Shown one piece after another: positions 32,099 to 41,436 of a stretch of DNA of 51,152 nucleotides; the stretch's first letter is position 1; each line of letters begins with the position of its first letter. Made by a program: the position numbers and the translations under genes. The notes under the pieces are model-generated. The model saw only the letters and a program-made list of their open reading frames with translations. It was not told the origin of the DNA and searched no databases. This stretch comes from Chara braunii (Eukaryota; Streptophyta; Charophyceae; Charales; Characeae): the NCBI GenBank assembly GCA_003427395.1, contig BFEA01000778.1, positions 51,418 to 102,569 on the forward strand. Direction: 5' to 3'.

Positions 32099-32960
32099 AT
32101 GAGTTTTCTCATTGAGCAGGCTCTTGGCGATCACATGCTGGCGCCACGTGGCGAGATCTCGACAATTTGGCAGGTTCGTCATCCACGATTCAGTCTGGAC
32201 CTCCTACGGCTCGCACAGTTCTTCAGCACTACCGGGGTATACGCAACGACAGAGTTTCGATTCGCCGACCATCATCAAGCGATCATACTGGCAGAGGCGA
32301 CGGCGGTTCGACGACTGTCAGCACCAGAAGTTACCCAGGTGTCCGCCGTTGTCATCTTCAGCGGGGACATTAGCGCGATCAGCCCTCTGCGGCACACGCC
32401 CATCCGGACGTCGCTAAGGGAGTGGGGACAACAACTAGTAGTAGAATGAAATCAGTGGCTTACGCGCCGCGGCGATAATCTTGTTTCCGTGGACGGCATC
32501 GACGTCAGAGGACTCCGTACGTCTCGACATGAGCCCGCGGTGGTGCTTCCTGAGCTCGTCCCTTTCCAGCCGATCCCGACCCTCTACCTTCGCTCTCCCC
32601 TCTCTCTTCCCTACCTTCTGGCAGTCTGACCTTTGCCCCCGTCTCTCCTTTCGTCTGGAACCACTTGTCGTTCTGCTTCTCGATTGAAGATAGTGGGAAC
32701 GGTGGTGCGAACATTTCGTCGATCTTTCGGTGTGTTTGGTCAAAGTGCAGCTGACGTGGACACGAGACGTAGAACACCGTGCTTGGGTCGCATACGTGGA
32801 GCTGTTAATTATCCAAGCGTGGAGGACGGAGGTGGAAGGAGACCTTCTCGGATTTTTATTCGGATCGGTGCGTCCCGGCTATCAGCAGCAGATCGTACAG
32901 GAACTCACGATTTCCCTCGCGCAGCTGGTTAACGATCTCCCTCAACATGTTATTCGTTAA
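32099..32960 (+). pseudogene. Unrecognised ORF downstream of integrase (third ORF)
   Basis: From ATG 32099 a frame runs to TGA 32447, then stays coding-like in the same frame to TGA 32627. A last piece in another frame (about 32,690-32,960) ends with TAA. The product would be roughly 280 residues, with hydrophobic-helical stretches (LIEQALGDHM, WVAYVELLIIQAW) and no clear signal peptide. It begins within 140 bp after the integrase C-terminal domain and on its strand, in the position where some gypsy elements have an extra or env-like gene. I cannot assign a function. It could instead be unrelated DNA joined by rearrangement. Confidence 0.4.
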
Positions 32961-33323
32961 AACAGTACATTATTGTGTGAACTATTTTGAAAAGAATTTA
33001 GGACACATTGACACAGTGTATACTTTGGGGTAGTATACCAGATCCGGCACATCCAAACCAGTAGTGAAATCACTTTCGAGTCTGACGACCGCAGTCGATA
33101 TGTGCTAAGACACAGTCAGAGTCACTTCCGAGTCGCACTCGGAGTTTAGTACTGGACTCATCCGGATCCGAAGAGTATAATGACTTGAACTAACGCGTGT
33201 TGAGGAGCACAATGAGTTGAACCTCTTAACAGACGATTGTGTAGATTTGAAGGCCGCTGTTACAGTAAGTGAGCACATTCCAGCATCAATAAAGTTTGGC
33301 ATCGGACATATCCAACTCAGACC

Positions 33324-33388
<65 letters not shown>

Positions 33389-34036
33389 TCGGAGCGTACG
33401 TCGAGAGAGAAAGAGAGAGGGAGGGGGAGAGAGAGACACAGAGAGAGAGAGCATGCAGATGATTGTACTAAATTTTCTTCCATCTCCACAGGAGACGCAT
33501 GGTCGAAGAACAAGCGAAGAGCACAAGTCTAGCTGTACAAGAGCTGCAAGGTTTTCGATAGGCGAGAGTAAGCCAACTTCGGATGTATCCGAGATGACAG
33601 GATAGAGAGAGAGTCTGTGGCAAACAACAAATGTGTACTCTACACCGCCAAGAGATCGACAAGACAAGCATCGTACCGTCATCGATCATCATTCGTGTTT
33701 TCGATGCAACCGAAGTATTGAATCAATAGAGACATTTTAGTCTCATATCTCCCTATCAGTCAGGGGTACAGTTCAATTTACAAGTGATAGTACCGACTCT
33801 CAGGGATTCTTTTCATCACTACATTAAATCTTTTCATTGTATTGTCTACTGCAGAGGAACCCGTTGTGAGAGCGTACAGATGACTCTATTGATTTTTCTT
33901 CCTATGTCGAGGAGATGAAAGGTCAAAGAACACGCCAAGGCCGAGAGCCTTGATTTCAAAAGCATGGTGGATGATAGTTGGAGAAGAGCATCAAGTCATG
34001 CGATAGGCGAGGGAAGGCCACGGTAGGATGCATCCG

Positions 34037-34119
<83 letters not shown>

Positions 34120-34334
34120 TTCGGTAGTTGCAAAGAGGAAATGAGCACTCCACGCAAGCTAACATTGTACCATCGTCCACCACATTTCCACAGCAAATAG
34201 GAATTGAAATGAGCACTCCACACAGCTGAGAGATGACAAGACAAGCATTGCACCATCACCCACCACGTTTCCGTGTTTCAGATGCATCCGAAGTGACCAA
34301 TCAATAGAGTCGCTTTGCAACGGACTACACACAG

Positions 34335-34402
<68 letters not shown>

Positions 34403-34640
34403 CTGTGAGAGAGAGAGAGAGAGAGAGAGCTCAGAGAAGGAGGTCGTGAGAAAGAGAGAGAGAGAGAAAGAGCCCATACCACAGAGCAAATGAGCACTCC
34501 ACACAGCTAAGAGAACGATAAGACAAGCATCGTACCATCATCTACCACATTTCTTGTATCAGATGCATCCGAAGTATCGTATTAATAGAGCCGTTTTAGT
34601 CTCCTATGCTTGTGTCGGTTCGGGGCACGGTTCAATCCCG
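32961..34640. repeat. Imperfect tandem units with microsatellites
   Basis: Units of a few hundred bp recur: GATAGGCGAG ... GGATGYATCCGA at 33,556 and 34,000; GAGCACTCCAC ... ACAAGACAAGCATYG at 34,143, 34,211 and 34,491, with a weaker copy at 33,640. Each unit carries a dinucleotide tract: (GA)n 33327-33387, (CA)n 34042-34086 joined to (GA)n 34087-34117, (TG)n 34333-34399 and (GA)n 34407-34428. ORFs across them are artefacts. No gene seen. Confidence 0.65.
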
Positions 34641-34654
34641 GAAACTGAGGCCTT

Positions 34655-34887
34655 GTCCAATCATCCAATGTTTTTTTGTTCAGTAGCGCTCTCTTAATTC
34701 AAATTTCGTCACTTTCCAGTACCTATCGACGACGCTTTTCGGGTTTTCCCTCCCTTGCTACATTCAATTTTGTCCAATTATGCAATTTTTTTTTGTTCAA
34801 TAGGGCTAACTTAATTCAAATTTTGTCACTCTCTACCACCCATCGGAGCCGCCTTTCGGGTTTTCCTTCCCTTGCTACATTCAATAT
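34655..34887. repeat. 117-bp tandem duplication
   Basis: Units begin GTCCAATCATCCAATG at 34655 and GTCCAATTATGCAATT at 34772. Both contain TTAATTCAAATTT and end TTCCCTTGCTACATTCAAT or a near variant. Confidence 0.85.
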
Positions 34888-34956
34888 TCTTATTGTTTGA
34901 ATGCTCTTGAACACGGGGAGCTTTTACGGCCCAAAGAATTGACGACATTCACTATT

Positions 34957-35105
34957 GAAAGAGGCCCGTGCGTTGTATTTTGTGCTTTGTGATGCCTCAC
35001 AATATTCAAAGCACTGAGCACGGAGGACCAGACAGACCATCAAATGTAGAAAGAGGCTTGTGCATTGTATTTTGCGCTATGTGATGCCTCACAATATTGA
35101 AAGTG
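34957..35105. repeat. 92-bp tandem duplication
   Basis: GAAAGAGGC starts units at 34957 and 35049. Both contain TGTGATGCCTCACAATATT. Confidence 0.85.
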
Positions 35106-35322
35106 AAAATGTATTGACGAGTCAAGACAACGTGGAGAGGTGGGAGAGAGGCAAACCATGAAAGATAGAATAAGCAGGAGTTCGGATGCATCCGAGTATA
35201 TGGACAAAGCATCACACCACACAAGACACCAAATGACGGAAGCAAGAAAGACAATCACGAAATCGGCGCCCCTACAACGGGGATGTTGGTGATAATTGAA
35301 AGTCATGTAGAAACACAACAAT

Positions 35323-35678
35323 ATGGAGCACAAACACGCCGGGGACGTGACAATTCCACCCGGAGATATCCTGGCATCATCAGCCAATTTAGCTCTGAAC
35401 CAATGCAAGAACACCTACCAGACTCTCACGCAAAATGAAAAGGAGAAAATTTCATCCGCCGAAGAACGAAATGTTATTCTACGTCAACCCTTCTACAGCA
35501 CGTGAATAACAAATGGCTAGACGCTCACCTACCAACACTACAAATCGCCAAAACCAGTCTAATTCTGATAGACGAGGTGTGTCTATGGGTGAAACCTAAA
35601 GGTGGACGTAAACCTCTCGACAAACAGGAAGCGAACATTAACATGAACACCCCACAACTAGCCTCGTCGCGCTGCTGA
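35323..35678 (+). pseudogene. Unrecognised coding remnant
   Basis: A frame from ATG 35323 (VTIPPGDILASSANLAL) reads well to about 35,480. After a frameshift, another frame continues from 35,481 (LLQHVNNKWLDAHLPTLQ, then LILIDEVCLWVKPKGGRK) to TGA 35676. Composition is that of a soluble protein. I do not recognise the family. It may belong to the same inserted element as the Ulp1-like remnant on the opposite strand just to the right. Confidence 0.45.
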
Positions 35679-35771
35679 GGGACACCTTTCACGCTTTAAT
35701 TTAATTTAAATTCAATAGATTCCCTGACTGTATTTATTGAATTGATTGTAATTGTATATATAATTGCTTTC

Positions 35772-36830
35772 TTAGAGGCGGACCTCGTGCGCGAAGTGGT
35801 CAAAAGTGCGACCATCACCGGCCACACTTGCCACCGTGTTCAAAAAATCGACAGCTTTACCAAAAAGTGTGGAATAGAAGTCATCTTTGAACAACGAATA
35901 CGAGAAAGAATCATAGATTCCCAAAGCACATCTAGAGAAGTCAATGGCCAAAAGGCTCCTGTGTTCGTCGCCCTTGTGCACTGGTGCCAAGACGAGGTTA
36001 TGAGATAGGAGGTCGACATCTTTAACCCATCTGCTAACAGTTGTCGGACCTCGCAGAAGCAATGTAGAGGCGAAGAAAGAGTTAACGTTGTACGTCTTTA
36101 TGGCAGCGGCAGTCCGACCGCAGTTGTTCAGTAGCATCACCATGTAGAAATTGACAACCTCATCGTTGAGCTTACCGTATCCATCCACGAGTGTGATGAT
36201 GTCCTTGACCGAGACCTTTAAATTGTGTGACGGCAAACGCGCAGCGATGAAAGTGAGCGGCAACCGAGAGCGGATAACGTCCTGAAGGACTGCTCTTCCA
36301 TCTGGAGGAACCCTTGTTCAACAAACACCCACAGCACACAGCAAGCACAACGGACGGAGGACTATGAGAAAACGCGGCCCTAGCGACCAGGGTCCGACGA
36401 ACTGCCACTCTGCGGCCCAAACATTTCACGCATAACGACACCCCTACTTCTGGACCTTCTATACACATTTGATTCTAAACTAGCACTGTGCTTCTTTATA
36501 TCCTTGCAAGCTTCGATAAGGATTTCCTTGCAGTCCTTCTCGGCAACACCCGCTACCTCTGCAACGAGTTTCGTGAGTAGACCTACTATGGGCACAAGCA
36601 CCCGTTCGAGAAGCCCCTGAGGCTTCCTGTCCCCATAAAAGGAATCGGCGACATCACCAAGTCCAGTGCCTCCCGCAAACAGGATTGACAACTTCGAGGG
36701 GGCAGCCGAGTCCTGCAACATGTGTGTTTGTCCACGAGTTCGTCGCCCTGTACAAGAAATAGCACACCATGTTCGACTACAATAAGCGTCGGACCGTCGG
36801 TTAAGACATCCACCGATAGCGTTCAGTTGG
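35772..36830 (-). pseudogene. Second Ulp1-like (C48) protein remnant
   Basis: The C-terminal ORF (35772-36263, open upstream to about 36,320) contains KLNDEVVNFYMVMLLNN, SRWVKDVDLL and EHRSLLAIDFSRCALGIYDS, the layout of C48 proteases up to the catalytic Asp. The His is followed by Arg where the family usually has Trp, and the Gln/Cys part is not found before the stop at 35772. Upstream, two other frames (36586-36813, then 36380-36690) read like the N-terminal part of the same protein, with a basic end (RRSRSRG). The remnant begins exactly where gypsy copy C breaks off. Confidence 0.6.
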
Positions 36831-36838
36831 CGGTCAGT

Positions 36839-37072
36839 CCGACACAAGGGACACAACCAAGGCTTATCGCCATTTCTGTACTAGATGCACGAGCCCATGT
36901 GTCGACAATCTAGCCATTCCGCATACCCTTCCCCACTAGGACGCATTGAGATCGAGTAGACACGTGAGATCGCTTCACAAAAATAACAAAATTTATCGGG
37001 CAGGGAGAGAAAAGATGAAGAGGAGAGGGGAGAGAGAGGAGTTCAACTTGTAGGATTACCTCCGTCACCCAT
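36839..37072 (-). pseudogene. Copy C second ORF: damaged PHD-like finger
   Basis: Begins at ATG 37070-37072, overlapping the RNase H stop as in copy A. It has TGA soon after the start and TAG in place of Gln after the HxxC pair. A short deletion removes the second cysteine of the middle CxxC and neighbouring residues. The last pair PWLCPLC is kept. Confidence 0.6.
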
Positions 37073-40000
37073 TGCCAATCACCTCCTTCTTGCCACGTGG
37101 AAAGAATGCCATCTGTCCGTACTTGGGTCCGTTGGTTGACTCTGGTTCCTTCCACGGAATGATCTCTTCGCCCTTTGGTACCTTAGCGGGGCGATGCAGA
37201 CGTGTCAACCCGTCCGCGTTACCGTGCCTCTCTGTCTTTCGGTGGATGATGTCGAAGTCGTACTCATGTAGATGCACCGCCCACCGTCCAATCATGCCCA
37301 TGTAATTGGTGAGCTTCTTGAGAGCCAATAATGGCTCGTGATCGGTTACAAGGAGGAACTTTTGCCCGTACAAGTATGGATGGAAGTGCTGGATTCCCCA
37401 GACTACAGCATAGCATTCACCTTGCGGGGTTGAATCGTTCCTTCGTTCGTCTGACACCGTACGAGACGTGTACTCGATGACTCGCTCTCGACCGTCGTTC
37501 CCCTTCTGCGCTAGAATAGCGGAAATCGCCTCTGGCTGCCAGTCCGTTATGAGAATGAACTGCTTCGTGGGGTCCGGCCGGATCAAAATAGGTGTCGTTG
37601 CCAAAGCGCCTTTGAGGATGGCGAAGGCCCATTCGCACTCTGCATCCCAACTAAGGGGCTGGTCCTTTCGTAGCAGGTTCGTCAGCTGTCGCGCAATCGC
37701 AGCGAAGCCTTTGATAAAACGTCGGTAGTGCGATGCCAGTCCCAGAAAAGCTCGAACCTGCTTCACTGACGTGGGGACAGGAGCATCTTTCACCGTCGAG
37801 ACCTTCCTTGAATCTGGTTGCAGTCCCCCACGTGTCACGACGTAACCCAACAATGAGATTTCCGAGAGAAAAAACTCGCTCTTCTCGAGCGCGATCTTGA
37901 ACTCAACATCTCTTAGAGTTCCCAATGTCCATTCGATGTGTTGTGCATGTCCGTGATAGGTCTCCGAGTAGACGAGGATGTCATCCATGTACACGATGAC
38001 GCAGAAGTTGATCATCCCCTAAGTGAGCCACGTCTTGTTGACGAAGTTCTGAAACGTCACGTTCATCGCCCGCTGAAACGTGACAGGCGCGTTGCAAATA
38101 CCCATCAGGCACCGGACCCACTGCCACGTGCCCTCAAACAATACAAAGGTCATCTTCGGTCAATCTTCCTCCTTAACCAGAATGTGATGAAAGTCATGAC
38201 GAATATCAAACTTACTAAAATAATTAGCACAACCAATCGCATCCAGCAAATCATCAATCCTGGGAAGGGGGTACACATCTTTGATTGTGATGTCATTTAG
38301 TTTGCGATAATCGATGCATATGCGAATTGATTCGTTCTTCTTTGGCACTAATACTACCGGGAACGACCATGGTCCGGTGGCGGATTCGATCCAACCGTTA
38401 ACTTCAAATTCTCGAATCTGCTCAAGGGCCGTTTTCCGTTCTACCAAGGAGTATCTGTAAGGCTTACAGTGGATCGGGGGATGGTTTCCGGTCTGAATTT
38501 CGTGTTGTATGACTAACGACAGTCCAATGTCTGTGTCCGTCAGACTAATCGCTACTTTGTATTCTTTTAAAATTTCCGCGATTAAATGGTGGATTTCATC
38601 AGGTACGTATTAGGGCACGTGCAACTCGTACAGCTCATTCCATATCCGTACATCGATGTGTTTCGTACTTACCCGTTTAGCGCTTTCGGGCAGAGGCGAG
38701 GAAATAAACGAGTTGTCCGACTGCCATGAGAATACCGTGACCATCATCTGTGCATCCTATTCTCGAATGGCCACGTGTTCTTCCGGGGTTATCCCGTCTC
38801 GAATGTTCCGCCAAGGTACTGGTTTCGTCGCAATTTTAATCCCAAGTCCGGTTTCGAGGCGCTCAGGGGGTTCCAAAGAATTGGTCTCGGCCCCTAGGCG
38901 TATCAACCGTATCTCTTTTGCAGGCGTCAAGAGAGATCGTGGGAGATTTGTGATGTCGCAATAGTGCCTTTTGTCATTGTATCGTGTAAGTAGAGGGGAG
39001 ATACCTTCATACAGGGTTCGAGAGGGTTCCAAATAATCGATCATCCTCGAAATCTGCACGAGGGGTTCACCAATAATCATGGCTTGCGTTCTCTGTAGAC
39101 TCAGGTCGGTCAGTCTTAGCGATCTTGTACTTGCTCGTTGCATAGGATAATGGATACGCTGTTGTGCCATCTCCAGGATCAATGGATCGTCGTCGTCACT
39201 GCTGTCCGTTTCTTTTGACGGTTGTCCGTCGTCTGCGGAATTATCCCAGGTGATCATACGGAGGGTTCCCGCCATCAAGGGAGAAACTCGCGGAGTCACA
39301 TTCGTGGTGGTACTAAGGGTCAATCTCATCAGTACAACATACGGTTTTCCTCATGTATTTAGGAGGAAAATCGATCGTCTCTCGAAATCCAGACTGACTC
39401 TCAGGGCCACAAGAGCGGGAAGGCCAAAAAGGATGTCATAAGTGTTTACGTCTAAGACCACGACATCTCCTAACGCATGTACCTTTCCTAATCGAAAAGC
39501 AACATTGGTCATTCATCCCACCGTTTTAATCCTCACTTCATCTGCTGAAACGAGTTGGTATTTTTCCATAAGCATGATTAGATTGTTCTTCCTTCTTGCT
39601 TTTTCAACTACCCGTAACGAAATAGCCAGAACAGCGGCTCCCGAATCGATAATGGCATTGTACGGAATTCCCCATACCTCGATATCACATTCGGCGGATT
39701 TCCATGAAATCGGTTTAATCCGTAGGAAGTGATCATCTTTCTGGATTAATCCTAATCGTATCGGATCTGAAGTTCCTGTTGCATTTTCATCAGACGTCAG
39801 ATTTTTCGCTTTTGTGCTCGCTGTTCGAGCAAGGGCGAATCGTTTTCGATTCACTTTGCAGTATTGCAGCATTCGCTCGTTGGCTTGTTCCGAAATCGAA
39901 AGTAGATGACCGATCGGAAGGGGAATTTGATGGTCCAAGGCTCGAACGATGTTTAGAACATCGATTTCCCCTGTGACGAAGGTGGGTCCCCCCGACTCCA

Positions 40001-41424
40001 TTTCTCCTGGAGAAGGTCGCCATTCCGCCACTTCTCTTTGTTCTGGCGAGGGTTTAATCGTTCCAATCATCCCAAGCCCCGAGTAGCCAAGTGTCACGTA
40101 CTGATCTAACGGGATTAGTTCAGCATCTTCCTCCATCGTAGCTAATGTGTTTTCGTCTCCTTCCATTTCTTCCATCAAAGCCCCTACTCGTCCAGGTCCG
40201 TTGGCGATCGGGGCCGCTGCTATTGGTGCGGCTCCGACTCGTTGCTGTGGGGGTCGATGAGGGCAATCTCGGGCTATATGCCCTGGTTGGTGACATGTGT
40301 AACAAACGTTCAGATTGCCCGGGATCCCTGCGGGAGGGGGTGTCGGAGCCAATCCGTGCTGGATCGGGGCGGCACGCACCGCTATTGGCCGCATCGACCT
40401 CATCATCGCCTCTATCCGAGCGTTGTGTTCCCGTTGTTCCTTTTTGCTTTCCTGAATCAGAGTAACCAATGTCTTGGTTAGTTCTAATAGGGCGGAAGAC
40501 TCATTCGGTCGTGAAGGGGTTTTGATCGGGGGTGGAGGTGCTGTCATCACGGGCACGGGCACGCTCGTAATCACACTCGGGACCGGTCGTTTGGGACTAA
40601 TCTGTTGCAGATAGGTGACAGGGCCCGACACAAACCCCATGTTTTCAAATTTGTTCTGCAATGCAGCTAACTCAGTCGTAACTCTCACTAGTTCGGACGA
40701 GTCTCCTTCCCTAGGGTAGTCCTCTCCTTCTAAGAAACTCGCAGCGAACTTTCGTTCCATTTCTTCTACAGCGGTCATGATTTATTACAGCGTGTGGTTG
40801 ATGGGGGAGAACTGTTTTCGCAATTTTGCCCTCATCGTTCGGCTGCGAAGTCCATCAATGAACAAATCTCTGCCTACCTGTTCGCCTCGTTCTGTTTTCA
40901 CAAACATCCTATAGAATCGGTTTCGATACTCGGTGACAGATTCGAGGGGTTTTTGAACTCGATCATTGATCATAAAAAGAGCCTGTTCGGGGTGGATGTA
41001 ATCAAATCGGTTAAAGAAATCTCGCTCGAATGTCGGGAGATTAACCCATACATAGGTGTTAAACCAGTGATGGGCATCACCTCCCAATCATGCAGGGATG
41101 TTCACCTGTGCCTCGTTATCATCATACCGTTGAGCCCGGAGCGTGGCTAACCATGCTCCAGCGAGATGATGTGCAGGGTCAAATAGATAAAGGTCGGGTG
41201 GCGTCATAGGAGCCCGTGCTCGTGGTACGGGTTGATTAGGATTCTGTTGGGGATTCGGGTTCTGTTGGGGGTTCTGCTGATTAGCATTCATATTGACCGT
41301 CCGTCGAGCCGCAAACCAACTTCTGGTGACGACGGGATCACGTCGATGCGCGTTCCTGGGTCGATGTCGTACCCTGTTAGCCAAATCGCCTAGCTATGAG
41401 TTCTAGACCCCTGCCACGTGTCGG
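37065..41424 (-). pseudogene. Copy C gag-protease-RT-RNase H
   Basis: All segments are in the same frame. Gag: Gln/Asn/Pro-rich N-terminus near 41,300, then the WLATLRAQRYDD and FERDFFNRFDYIHPEQA regions of a retrotransposon capsid-type gag; CCHC knuckle at 40263-40304. Protease: DSGA at 39636-39647. RT: SFPVVLVPKKN, RICIDYRKLND, FSKFDIRHDFHHI and YMDD (37980-37991). RNase H: ITDWQPEAISA, QGECYAVVWG, LVTDHEPLL, then RKTERHGNADGLTRL. Stops inside the frame include those at 41088, 40785, 39513, a TGA near 39,350, 38757 and one at the end of each RT piece. No plausible ATG precedes the gag N-terminus except an internal one. The frame closes at TGA 37065-37067. Confidence 0.88.
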
Positions 41425-41436
41425 GCTTTGATACCA
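41425..41436 (-). promoter_or_regulatory. Primer binding site, copy C
   Basis: The minus strand reads TGGTATCAAAGC, one mismatch from the tRNA-iMet primer complement. Confidence 0.8.

Noticed and set aside
33217-33532. Arg-Glu repeat ORFs
   Set aside because: They come from the GA tract. The flanks show no domain.
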